DNA of 64,000 bases from Actinoallomurus spadix (GTDB taxonomy: Bacteria > Actinomycetota > Actinomycetes > Streptosporangiales > Streptosporangiaceae): positions 124,001 through 188,000 of the forward strand of contig NZ_JAMXMX010000002.1 in the NCBI RefSeq assembly GCF_024055725.1, given 5' to 3'. The position numbers and the translations under genes are program-made. Position 1 is the first letter of the stretch. Each line of letters starts with the position of its first letter. Below, piece by piece: positions 36,619-44,149 of this stretch. The notes beneath the pieces are model-generated. The model searched no databases, was not told the DNA's origin, and worked only from the letters and a program-made list of their open reading frames with translations.

Positions 36619-37289
36619 GGCGCCATCAGCTTGACGCCGACGCCGCGCACGGTGTGCAGGTAGCGCGGGCGGGAGGCGGTCTCGCCGAGCTTGCGGCGCA
36701 GCCAGGACAGGTGCACGTCGATCGTCTGGTCGTCGCCGTACGGCTGCCGCCAGACCTCGGCCAGCAGCTCCCGCCGGGACACGACGTGGCCGGGGCGGGA
36801 CGCCAGGTGGGCCAGCAGGTCGAACTCCCGGCGCGTCAGGTCCAGTGGCCGGTCGTCGAGGAACGCCTCGCGCCGGTCCGGGTCGACCCGCAGGCCGCCC
36901 ACCTGGTACGCCCGGGGCTGGGCCGCCTGCTGCGAGCGGCGGAGCACGGCACCGAGGCGGGCGCTCAGGTGCTCGGCGGAGAACGGCTTGATCAGGTAGT
37001 CGTCGGCCCCGGCGTTCAGCAGCCGTACGATCTCGGCCTCGTCGTCGCGCGCCGTCGCCACGATCACGGGGACGTCGGAGACACCGCGCAGCATCTTCAG
37101 CGCCTCCGCGCCGTCGAGGTCGGGCAGCCCCAGGTCCAGGATGACGACGTCCGGCGCGGCGCGGGTCACCTCGCGGAGGGCGTCGAGGGCCGTGCCCGCG
37201 CTGCGGACGGCGTGCGCCCGCTCGGTGAGCTCCCGGATCAGTGCCGACCGTACGAACTGGTCGTCCTCCACCACGAGCACATTCGCCAT
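36615..37289 (-). CDS. OmpR-family response regulator
   Basis: A 224-residue regulator. The receiver domain has Asp9-Asp10, phospho-acceptor Asp52 (VVILDLGLPDLDG) and Lys in DDYLIKPF. The winged helix (about 130-222) contains RREFDLLAHLASRPGHVVSRRELL and the recognition region DDQTIDVHLSWLRRKLG. ATG 37289 is the start that matches the receiver family. It forms an operon with the kinase and is divergent from the small exported protein at 37368. Confidence 0.93.
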   Translation of the reverse strand: MANVLVVEDDQFVRSALIRELTERAHAVRSAGTALDALREVTRAAPDVVILDLGLPDLDGAEALKMLRGVSDVPVIVATARDDEAEIVRLLNAGADDYLIKPFSAEHLSARLGAVLRRSQQAAQPRAYQVGGLRVDPDRREAFLDDRPLDLTRREFDLLAHLASRPGHVVSRRELLAEVWRQPYGDDQTIDVHLSWLRRKLGETASRPRYLHTVRGVGVKLMAP

Positions 37290-37367
37290 GCCCGGCACCT
37301 TAGAGGCTGAGCGCCGCATAACCGTAGAAATGGCAACAAAGCACGGCCATTGCGGCACCATGGGGCG

Positions 37368-37859
37368 GTGCGACGGGCGATGACGTACGTGGCCGCCTGG
37401 GGCGGCGCAACCTCGCTGGCGGTGCTGCTGGTCTGGTTCGGCGCGCGCCCGGTCCTGCAGGGCGCGGTCTTCGGCCCGCCGCCCGCTCGTTCCGTCGTCG
37501 ACCGCCCGTCCGTCTCCCCGGCCGCCGACCCGTCCTCCCCGCCTCCGCAGAGCCCGACCGCGCGGACGACGCCGAAGCGGACCGTACGGCACGCGCCGTC
37601 CCGGTCGCCGGGTGCCCGGCCCACGTCGTCGCCGCACACCGACGCGCGGAGCTACACGCTCACCGGCGGCCAGGTCGTGCTCTCGATGACCGCGACGTCC
37701 GCCCGGCTGGTCTCCGCGACCCCGGCCGCCGGGTACGAGGTGCGGACCTGGCACGCGCCGGGCTGGCTGCGGGTCGACTTCACCCAGGGCGCGCACACCT
37801 CGTCGTTGTTCTGCACCTGGAACGGTCACGCCCCCGCCGTCCAGGTGCAGAATCAATAG
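37368..37859 (+). CDS. Small exported or membrane-anchored protein of unknown function
   Basis: A protein of about 163 residues (159 if ATG 37380 is used). A hydrophobic segment (about 9-30, AWGGATSLAVLLVWFGARPVL) is followed by a Pro/Ser/Thr-rich linker. The folded C-terminal part of about 65 residues is beta-rich, with one Cys (VLSMTATSARLVSATPAAGYEVRTW). Being divergent from the response regulator, it may be a target or accessory of that system. No family is recognised. Confidence 0.65.
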   Translation: MRRAMTYVAAWGGATSLAVLLVWFGARPVLQGAVFGPPPARSVVDRPSVSPAADPSSPPPQSPTARTTPKRTVRHAPSRSPGARPTSSPHTDARSYTLTGGQVVLSMTATSARLVSATPAAGYEVRTWHAPGWLRVDFTQGAHTSSLFCTWNGHAPAVQVQNQ

Positions 37860-37943
37860 CGGTCGGACCGCTTGGACAATTTTTGATACGCGTGAGTAAC
37901 ATCACTAGAATTCGATTCGGCCTTCTCCGGTAACCTCCTGCTC

Positions 37944-38717
37944 ATGGACGTAAACGGAGTTGCCGCCATCGTCACGGGCGGCGCGAGCGGACTGGGTGAG
38001 GCGACCGCGCGGGACCTTGCCGCGCACGGTGCCAAGGTGGTCGTGGCCGACCTCAACGAGGACAAGGGCAAGGCGATCGCCGACGAGATCGGCGGCGTCT
38101 TCGTCAAGGTCGACGTCTCCGACGAGGAGCAGGTGCAGGCCGCCGTCGACGCGGCCGTCGCCACCGGCGCGCCGCTCCGCGTCGTCGTCAACAGCGCCGG
38201 CATCGGCTGGGCGACGCGGACCGTCAACCGGGACGGCTCCCCGCACGACCTCGCCTCGTACAAGAAGGTCATCGAGGTCAACCTGATCGGCACGTTCAAC
38301 GGCCTCCGCCTCGGCGCCGCCGCGATCGCCAAGACCGAGCCGGTGGACGAGTTCGGCACCCGCGGCGTGGTCATCAACACCGCCTCCGTCGCCGCCCTCG
38401 AAGGGCAGACCGGCCAGATCGCCTACTCCTCCTCCAAGGGCGGCATCGTCGGCATGACCGTGCCCGCCGCCCGCGACCTGGCCGCCATCGGCGTCCGCGT
38501 CAACACCATCTGCCCCGGCATCATCGACACGCCGATCTACGGCCAGGGCGAGCAGGCCGAAGAGTTCAAGAAGAAGCTCGTCGCGCCGGTCGTCTTCCCC
38601 AAGCGTATGGGCCGCCCGTCGGAGTTCGCCCACCTCGTCCGCTCCCTCGTCGAGAACGACTACGTCAACGCCGAAGTCATCCGTTTCGACGGCGGCATCC
38701 GCTTCCAGCCCAAGTGA
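37944..38717 (+). CDS. SDR 3-hydroxyacyl-CoA dehydrogenase (type 2, HSD10-like)
   Basis: A 257-residue NAD-dependent dehydrogenase. The Rossmann motif is TGGASGLGEATA, with Asp at VVVADLN favouring NAD. NSAG, a catalytic Ser in NTASVAA and YSSSK complete the active site. The segment NTICPGIIDTPIYGQ is typical of type 2 hydroxyacyl-CoA dehydrogenases. It lies 7 nt upstream of an enoyl-CoA hydratase, and the two would perform successive steps of fatty acid or branched-chain acyl-CoA oxidation. Confidence 0.88.
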   Translation: MDVNGVAAIVTGGASGLGEATARDLAAHGAKVVVADLNEDKGKAIADEIGGVFVKVDVSDEEQVQAAVDAAVATGAPLRVVVNSAGIGWATRTVNRDGSPHDLASYKKVIEVNLIGTFNGLRLGAAAIAKTEPVDEFGTRGVVINTASVAALEGQTGQIAYSSSKGGIVGMTVPAARDLAAIGVRVNTICPGIIDTPIYGQGEQAEEFKKKLVAPVVFPKRMGRPSEFAHLVRSLVENDYVNAEVIRFDGGIRFQPK

Positions 38718-38724
38718 GGTCCTG

Positions 38725-39489
38725 ATGTCGGACGCGGTCCTGACCGAGGTGGACGGCGGCGTCGCCGTCATCACGATCAACCGGCCCGAGGCGAGGAACG
38801 CCATCAACGGCGCCGTCGCCCAGGGCATCGCGAGCGCGATCGACGAGTTCGACGCGCGCAAGGACGTCTCCGCCTACGTCCTCACCGGCGCCGGCGGCAC
38901 CTTCTGCGCCGGCATGGACCTCAAAGGGTTCCTCACCGGCGACGACCCGAGCAAGGGCGGGCGCGGCTTCGGCGGCATCACCGAGCGGCCCCCGGCCAAG
39001 CCCATCATCGCCGCCATCGAGGGGTACGCCCTGGCGGGCGGCTTCGAGCTCGCGCTGTCCTGCGACATGATCGTCGCCTCCTCGGAGTCGAAGTTCGGGC
39101 TCCCCGAGGTCAAGCGCGGCCTGGTCGCCGGAGCGGGCGGCCTGCTCCGGCTGCCGCAGCGCATCCCCTACCACGCCGCGCTGGAGATCGCGCTGACCGG
39201 CGACCACTACCCGGCCGCACGGCTGGCCGAGCTCGGCCTGGTCAACCGGGTCACCGAGCCCGGCGAGGCCCTGCGGACCGCCAAGGACCTGGCCGCCAAG
39301 GTCGCGGCGAACGCCCCCCTGGCGCTGGCCGCCACCAAGCGCGTCATCGTCGAGTCCCGCGACTGGCCGAGCGACGAGCAGTTCGCCCGGCAGGGCGAGA
39401 TCATCATGCCCGTGTTCGGGTCCAAGGACGCGATGGAGGGCGCGGCGGCCTTCGCCGAGAAACGACCGCCGAACTGGTCCGGCGAGTGA
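38725..39489 (+). CDS. Enoyl-CoA hydratase/isomerase (crotonase fold)
   Basis: A 254-residue crotonase-family enzyme. The oxyanion-hole segments are GAGGTFCAGMDLKGF (about 54-68) and EGYALAGGFELALSCDMI. The catalytic region reads FGLPEVKRGLVAGAGGLLRLPQRI, with Glu in LPEV but no second Glu where classic hydratases have GGTQRL-type loops. It forms an operon with the preceding dehydrogenase. A hydratase is the most likely activity, but crotonases also include isomerases and hydrolases. Confidence 0.88.
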   Translation: MSDAVLTEVDGGVAVITINRPEARNAINGAVAQGIASAIDEFDARKDVSAYVLTGAGGTFCAGMDLKGFLTGDDPSKGGRGFGGITERPPAKPIIAAIEGYALAGGFELALSCDMIVASSESKFGLPEVKRGLVAGAGGLLRLPQRIPYHAALEIALTGDHYPAARLAELGLVNRVTEPGEALRTAKDLAAKVAANAPLALAATKRVIVESRDWPSDEQFARQGEIIMPVFGSKDAMEGAAAFAEKRPPNWSGE

Positions 39490-39543
39490 CCTTCGTGCCG
39501 GGGGCGCGCCCGACCGGCCCCGCCCCCGCCACGTCCGGGTCAC

Positions 39544-39642
39544 GAACGCCGTGCACGATCGGCTCCTGAACGCCTGACGTGATCAGATCCGCGAACGCGC
39601 CGGCGTGCTCGGGACGCGAACGCCCGGCGTGATCGGGTCGTG
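39544..39642. repeat. Four degenerate 25-bp repeats upstream of the ArfB-like gene
   Basis: GAACGCC-initiated units begin at 39544, 39568, 39593 and 39618 (consensus GAACGCCYGRCGTGATCRG). A related CCCGGCATGA follows at 39648. The 220-nt gap (39490-39709) has no supported gene. Confidence 0.65.
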
Positions 39643-39709
39643 GAGATCCCGGCATGACGCGCCGTAAATGAGGCGACATCGAGCGCGCCTGCCAGCGATA
39701 ATCGGGCTT

Positions 39710-40138
39710 ATGTCCGATCCCGTGCGCATCCGCGGCTCGGTCGTCATCCCCGACGCCGAGCTCAGCTGGCGCTTCTCCCGCTCGTCGGGCCCGGGAGGAC
39801 AGCACGTCAACACCAGCGACACCGCTGCCGAGCTGTCCTTCGACCTCGCCGGGTCGGTGTCGCTCCCCCAGCCGTACAAGGACCGTGCGCTGCAGCGCCT
39901 CGCAGGACGCCTGGTCGGCGGGGTCATCACGATCCGCGCCGAGGAGTACCGGTCGCAACTGCGCAACCGGGACGCCGCCAAGGCACGCCTGGCCGCGCTG
40001 CTCACGGAGGCCACGGCCCCTCCGCCTAAGCCGCGCCGCCCGACCAAGCCCAGCCGCCGTGTCCACGAACGCCGCCTGGAGAACAAGCGCCGCCGCGGTG
40101 AGGTGAAGCGGGGCCGCTCCGGCCGCTTCGACATCTGA
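39710..40138 (+). CDS. arfB: ArfB/YaeJ-type ribosome rescue hydrolase
   Basis: A 142-residue protein with the release-factor GGQ motif (SSGPGGQHVN, Gly29-Gly30-Gln31) and no codon-recognition domain. A basic C-terminal tail rich in Arg/Lys (RRVHERRLENKRRRGEVKRG) is the part that enters the mRNA channel in ArfB. It hydrolyses peptidyl-tRNA on stalled ribosomes. The start is ATG 39710, because the upstream in-frame extension lacks a ribosome site and homology. It is monocistronic and flanked on both sides by short repeat arrays. Confidence 0.88.
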   Translation: MSDPVRIRGSVVIPDAELSWRFSRSSGPGGQHVNTSDTAAELSFDLAGSVSLPQPYKDRALQRLAGRLVGGVITIRAEEYRSQLRNRDAAKARLAALLTEATAPPPKPRRPTKPSRRVHERRLENKRRRGEVKRGRSGRFDI

Positions 40139-40224
40139 CCGCCGCCCATCCCTGAGTCCAAGACGAGACGCCTGCGGCGAGGTCCGGTCCGCGCGCTAAT
40201 TCGATTGCGGAACTGTCGGTGCCC

Positions 40225-40276
40225 CCCGGCATGATGGTCCGCCGATGAGACCCGGCATGATGGTCCGTCGCTGAAA
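40225..40276. repeat. Two 26-bp direct repeats ahead of the exporter gene
   Basis: CCCGGCATGATGGTCCG followed by a (C/T)CG(A/C)TGA(G/A)A variant occurs at 40225 and 40251 with exactly 26-nt period. The repeats lie 49-100 nt before the DHA2 exporter start, so an operator role is possible. The same CCCGGCATGA also occurs at 39648. Confidence 0.75.
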
Positions 40277-40324
40277 CCTCAGCCAGCCGCCCGATCGGGC
40301 GTGATCGACGATTGGAAGACCCAG

Positions 40325-41863
40325 ATGAGCACCGTCCCATCCCCTGAGCTTGCGGACGACCCACCACAGATATCCGAGCCGCCGGCAGGGCTTGATCGGG
40401 GAGTGCTCGCGGTCGCCATGGTCGTCGTCCTCGGCGCGATCATGTCGATTCTGGACGTCACGGTCGTCAACGTCGCGATCAACGACCTGTCCGGCGCCTT
40501 CCACGCCCCGCTCTCCACCATCCAGTGGGTCGCCACCGGCTACACGCTCGCCCTCGCCACGGTGATCCCGGTCACCGGCTGGGCGTCCGCGCGGTTCGGC
40601 ACCAAACGGCTCTACATGATCTCGATCGCATTGTTCGTGCTCGGGTCGGCGCTGGCCGGCACGGCCTGGTCAGCCGAGTCGCTGATCGCCTTCCGCGTCC
40701 TGCAGGGCCTCGGCGGCGGCATGATCATGCCCGCCGGCATGACGATCCTCACGCAGAAGGCCGGACCGTCCCGGGTCGGCCAGGTGATGAGCGTCGTCGG
40801 CATCCCGATGCTGCTCGGCCCGATCTGCGGCCCCATCCTCGGCGGCTGGCTGGTCGACGACGTCTCCTGGCGGTGGATCTTCTTCATCAACCTGCCGATC
40901 GGCGTCGTCGCGCTGTTCCTCGCCGCGCGGATCCTCGAGCGTGACACTCCGCGCCCGGGTGAGCGTCTCGACGTGCTCGGTCTCGTGCTGCTGTCGCCCG
41001 GCCTCGCCTCGCTGATCTACGGCCTGGCCAAGGGCGCCCAGGACAGCGACTTCGGCAAGCCCGAGGTCCTCATCACCACCCTCGCCGGAGCGGTGCTGGT
41101 CGTGCTGTTCGCGATCCGCGCGCTCACCGCCAAGGTCCCGCTGATCGACCTGCGCCTGCTCAAGCGGCGCTCGGTCGCGGCGGCCGCGGGCACGATGGTC
41201 CTGTTCATGTGCGCGTTCATGGGGGCGATGCTCCTGCTGCCGCTCTACTACCAGGTGGTGCGGCAGGAGAGCGCCTTCTCCTCCGGCCTGCTGCTCGCCC
41301 CGCAGGGCATCGGCGCGATGTTCACCATGCCGATCGGCGGCAAGCTCACCGACCGGATCGGTCCCGGCCGGGTCGTCCTGATCGGCCTGGTCGTGGTCGT
41401 CGGGTCCGTCGCCGGTTTCACCTCGGTGCTGCAGGCCGACACCTCGTACTGGACGCTCGGCGCCGTGCTGTTCGTGATGGGTCTGGGCATGGGCATGACG
41501 ATGATGCCGACCATGGCGGCCGCGATCCAGACGCTCTCCCACGACGAGGTGCCCAAGGCGAGCACCATGCTGAACATCATCCAGCAGGTCTCCGCCTCCA
41601 TCGGCACCGCGCTGATGTCCGTCCTGCTGGCCAACGCCCTCACCGACAAGCTCGGCGGCGCAGCGGGCGGCGGCGGGCTGTCCGCGGCCGCGAAGGTGCC
41701 GCCGCAGATCATGCAGAAGATCGTCGGCCCCATGGCGGACGCCTTCCAGAGCACCTACTGGTGGGCGGTGGGCCTGCTCGCGCTGGCCTTCATCCCCGCC
41801 CTGCTCCTGCCGCGCCGCAAGCCGACCGGGGCCCCGGCGGAGCCCCCGATGCCGATGCACTGA
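40325..41863 (+). CDS. DHA2-family MFS drug exporter (EmrB/QacA type)
   Basis: A 512-residue transporter with 14 predicted helices. Family phrases include LDVTVVNVAINDL in helix 1, VATGYTLALATVIPVTGW, FRVLQGLGGGMIMPAGMTIL and GPICGPILGGWLVDDVSWRW (motif C-like). It would export hydrophobic drugs with proton antiport. ATG 40325 is preferred over GTG 40301 because GGAAG lies 7 nt upstream. The 26-bp repeats just upstream may mediate regulation. No adjacent MarR or TetR gene is present on its left. Confidence 0.9.
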   Translation: MSTVPSPELADDPPQISEPPAGLDRGVLAVAMVVVLGAIMSILDVTVVNVAINDLSGAFHAPLSTIQWVATGYTLALATVIPVTGWASARFGTKRLYMISIALFVLGSALAGTAWSAESLIAFRVLQGLGGGMIMPAGMTILTQKAGPSRVGQVMSVVGIPMLLGPICGPILGGWLVDDVSWRWIFFINLPIGVVALFLAARILERDTPRPGERLDVLGLVLLSPGLASLIYGLAKGAQDSDFGKPEVLITTLAGAVLVVLFAIRALTAKVPLIDLRLLKRRSVAAAAGTMVLFMCAFMGAMLLLPLYYQVVRQESAFSSGLLLAPQGIGAMFTMPIGGKLTDRIGPGRVVLIGLVVVVGSVAGFTSVLQADTSYWTLGAVLFVMGLGMGMTMMPTMAAAIQTLSHDEVPKASTMLNIIQQVSASIGTALMSVLLANALTDKLGGAAGGGGLSAAAKVPPQIMQKIVGPMADAFQSTYWWAVGLLALAFIPALLLPRRKPTGAPAEPPMPMH

Positions 41864-41884
41864 CCCTCCTCACGCACGCCGTCC

Positions 41885-41914
41885 CGGCCCCGTGGCCCCC
41901 AGGCCACGGGGCCG
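41885..41914 (+). terminator. Intrinsic terminator after the MFS exporter
   Basis: A 13-bp stem CGGCCCCGTGGCC (41885-41897) with GGCCACGGGGCCG (41902-41914) and a short loop, 21 nt beyond the exporter stop. Confidence 0.75.
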
Positions 41915-41958
41915 TCGTCGTCCATCCGTCATACCGGCCGGGAGGTCAGGCTGATGTC

Positions 41959-42484
41959 GTGGTCGAACGAGTCCTCGCCCGGCAGCACGGGGTGATCGCG
42001 CGGTGGCAGGCGCTCGCGTGCACCGGAGCGGCTGCTGCGCGCGTTGGAGAAACGCACGAGGGTGCGGTGGCGGGCCGAGCTGACGGCGGCGCTGGCGGAG
42101 GTCGACGCGGGAGCGACGACGCTGCTGGAGATCCGGTTCGTCCGTGACGTCGAGCGGGCGCACGGGCTGCCGCCCACTGCCAGGCAGGTCCGGTCGCTGC
42201 GCGGCGGACGGGTCGGCTACGAGGACGCGCGCGCCGATGCGTACGGCGTCGTCATCGAACTCGACGGGCGGGTGGCGCATCCGTTCGCCGAGCGGCACCG
42301 CGATCTGCGCCGGGACAACGCCGCCGTACGCGCCGGGCCGGCGCCGCTCCGCTACGGATGGGGCGACGTCACCGAGCGGCCGTGCCTGGTCGCGGCGGAG
42401 ATCGCGGAGGTCTACCGGAGAAGAGGCTGGAGCGGGACGCCGCGCCCCTGCGGGGCGGGATGCCGGTTCGCAGAGGCGGCCTGA
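41959..42484 (+). pseudogene. Decayed AbiEi/DUF559-type gene with internal deletion and frameshift
   Basis: One frame from GTG 41959 reads VVERVLARQHGVIARWQALACTGA, like the N-terminal winged helix of AbiEi-type antitoxin/DUF559 proteins. A second frame from about 41996 reads APERLLRALEKRTRVRWRAEL and continues to LLEIRFVRDVERAHGLP, VIELDGRVAHPFAERHRDL and RYGWGDVT. That second part is the DUF559 endonuclease-like end. Intact relatives of about 300 residues have some 150 residues between these parts, which are missing here. The gene is therefore a remnant. No partner toxin remains nearby. Confidence 0.65.
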
Positions 42485-42495
42485 CGATCGCGTCG

Positions 42496-42573
42496 CTTGG
42501 CCTGGCGGTCGCAGAGGTTCGTCGCTTGGCCTGACGATCGCAGGGGCGCAGTGCTTGGCCTGGCGGTCTCAGG
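42496..42573. repeat. Three 29-bp direct repeats at the 3' side of the TetR gene
   Basis: CTTGGCCTG(G/A)CG(G/A)TC(G/T)CAG starts at 42496, 42525 and 42554 with exact 29-nt period. A further GGCCTGACGATCGC lies at 42478. There are no spacers. Confidence 0.8.
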
Positions 42574-43183
42574 TGTGCACCGCGGTGGCGCCGGCGGGGG
42601 AGCCGAAGCCGCGAAGCAGGGTGTCGACGACCTTCGTGGCGAGGGCGTCGGCGTCTCCACCGTCGATCTCCGCGGCGGCCTCGTGGATCAGGGCGTAGTA
42701 GACGCGGCGCGTCCAGTCGAGGTCGGCGTCGGGGCGGAGCACGCCCGCATCGCGGGCGCGACGGAGGAGTTGGACGCACCGCACGCGGATGTCGGCATGG
42801 ATGCGGGCGGCCTCCGGATGCGCCTCCTCGAAGGTGCGGTTCATCGCGAACGACCAACTCGTCTTGACGCGCAGGACGTTGGCGGTGACCTGGTAGAGCG
42901 CCACGAGGGGCGGGGTGGCGTCGGGGCGCGCCGAGTCGACCGCCTCGGCGAACTGGCGGGCGGCCCAGCCGGTCAGCTCGTCCAGAAGCGCCTCACGGGT
43001 CGCGAAGCGACGATGCACGGTCGTGCGGGCCACTCCCGCCGCCTCGGCGACCTGCTCCATGGTCGCCGCCGGATTGACGGCGAGGACGCGCTCGGCCGCC
43101 TCCAGGATCGTGCGCACCGTGCGCTCGGCGTCGGCCCGGAGAGGGCGCCTCGTCTGCTGCCGGGACTGGTTCGCTGTCGCCAC
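42569..43183 (-). CDS. TetR-family repressor
   Basis: A 204-residue regulator from GTG 43183. The DNA-binding domain (about 20-70) reads RTILEAAERVLAV...ATMEQVAEAAGVARTTVHRRFATREALLDEL. The ligand-binding half follows with no recognised specificity. It is divergent from the SDR gene at 43294, and three GTTGCA-type sites lie between them. It probably represses both itself and the dehydrogenase. The exact 29-bp repeats overlap its 3' end. Confidence 0.9.
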   Translation of the reverse strand: MATANQSRQQTRRPLRADAERTVRTILEAAERVLAVNPAATMEQVAEAAGVARTTVHRRFATREALLDELTGWAARQFAEAVDSARPDATPPLVALYQVTANVLRVKTSWSFAMNRTFEEAHPEAARIHADIRVRCVQLLRRARDAGVLRPDADLDWTRRVYYALIHEAAAEIDGGDADALATKVVDTLLRGFGSPAGATAVHT

Positions 43184-43220
43184 CCCGACATGTTACCTCA
43201 CCGATACGAGTGGATCATTA

Positions 43221-43274
43221 GTTGCAACTTTGATGTTGCATCTACTAGCTTGATCGCGTCGTAACGGTTGCAAG
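43221..43274. promoter_or_regulatory. Three GTTGCA-type sites in the TetR-SDR intergenic region
   Basis: GTTGCAAC (43221-43228, a perfect palindrome), GTTGCATC (43235-43242) and GTTGCAAG (43267-43274) lie in the AT-rich 110-nt divergent region. They are the best candidates for TetR operators. An ATAGGAGG ribosome site for the SDR gene follows at 43281. Confidence 0.6.
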
Positions 43275-43293
43275 TCTTCTATAGGAGGTTCTG

Positions 43294-44085
43294 ATGGACA
43301 CTCGGCTCGCTGGGCGTACCGCCCTGGTGACCGGCGGCAGCCGCGGGATCGGGTTGGCGATCGTGACCGCGCTCGCCGCGGAGGGCGTTCGTGTCGTCGC
43401 GGCGGCGCGGACGGTCACGCCCGAGTTGAAGGAGACCGGTGCGATCACCATCTCCGCGGACCTGGCGACGTCCCACGGCCCCGCCCACCTGGTCGACCAG
43501 GCCCTCGCCGAGCTCGGTGGCGACCTCGACCTGCTGGTCAACAACGCCGGTGGGGGAGACGGCGGGGCCGAGATGGCTCCGGGGTTCCTGGGGTTCGCGG
43601 ACGACGACTGGCGGTCCTTGTTCGACCTGAACTTCTTCGCCGCCGTCCGTACGACGCGCGCCGCTCTGCCCAGCCTGCTCCGGGCCCGGGGTGGGATCGT
43701 CAACATCTCCTCGAGCGGCGCGCGCATGCCGCACGCCGGGCCGGTCCCGTACACGACGGCCAAGGCGGCGCTGACCGCGTTCGGGAAGGCGCTCGCGGAG
43801 GAGTTCGGGCCCCAGGGCGTCCGGGTGAACACGATCTCACCGGGGGCGGTGCGAACCGCGATGTGGGAGGCGCCCGACGGCTATGGTGCCGGGCTGGCGA
43901 AGGCGTTCGGCGTGTCCCAGGAGCAGTTCCTGGCGGCGCTGCCCGGACAGCTGGGCATGACGACGGGCCGGCTGATCGAGCCGGCCGAGGTGGCCGCACT
44001 GGTGACCTATCTCGCCTCGCCGCTCGCGGCCAGCGTCAACGGCGCGGACCTGGTGATCGACGGCGGTTCGATCAAGACGGTCTGA
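43294..44085 (+). CDS. SDR-family oxidoreductase
   Basis: A 263-residue classical short-chain dehydrogenase. Motifs are TGGSRGIG (Rossmann), NNAGGGDGG, SSSGARM with the catalytic Ser, YTTAK, and NTISPGAVRT. Arg at AAARTVT favours NADP. The start has an ATAGGAGG site 5 nt upstream. It is divergent from the TetR gene and probably its target, which suggests induction by a small hydrophobic substrate. The substrate is unknown. Confidence 0.9.
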   Translation: MDTRLAGRTALVTGGSRGIGLAIVTALAAEGVRVVAAARTVTPELKETGAITISADLATSHGPAHLVDQALAELGGDLDLLVNNAGGGDGGAEMAPGFLGFADDDWRSLFDLNFFAAVRTTRAALPSLLRARGGIVNISSSGARMPHAGPVPYTTAKAALTAFGKALAEEFGPQGVRVNTISPGAVRTAMWEAPDGYGAGLAKAFGVSQEQFLAALPGQLGMTTGRLIEPAEVAALVTYLASPLAASVNGADLVIDGGSIKTV

Positions 44086-44114
44086 CCGGTCTGGCGGGTC
44101 TGAACGGTCTGACC
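44079..44114. repeat. 9-bp tandem repeat over the SDR stop codon
   Basis: Four units, GGTCTGACC, GGTCTGGCG, GGTCTGAAC and GGTCTGACC, run from 44079 to 44114. The first contains the TGA stop of the SDR gene. Confidence 0.8.
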
Positions 44115-44119
44115 GGGCC

Positions 44120-44142
44120 GGCCGGCGAGGCCCTCGCCGGCC
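44120..44142. terminator. Bidirectional hairpin between convergent genes
   Basis: GGCCGGCGAGG (44120-44130) and CCTCGCCGGCC (44132-44142) form a GC-rich stem between the SDR gene and the convergent chorismate mutase-GNAT gene. The innermost pairs must open to form a loop. Confidence 0.6.
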
Positions 44143-44149
44143 GCGCGGG

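Noticed and set aside
42496-42573. CRISPR-like 29-bp periodic repeat
   Set aside because: Only three units, the repeats are directly adjacent with no unique spacers, and no cas genes are present.
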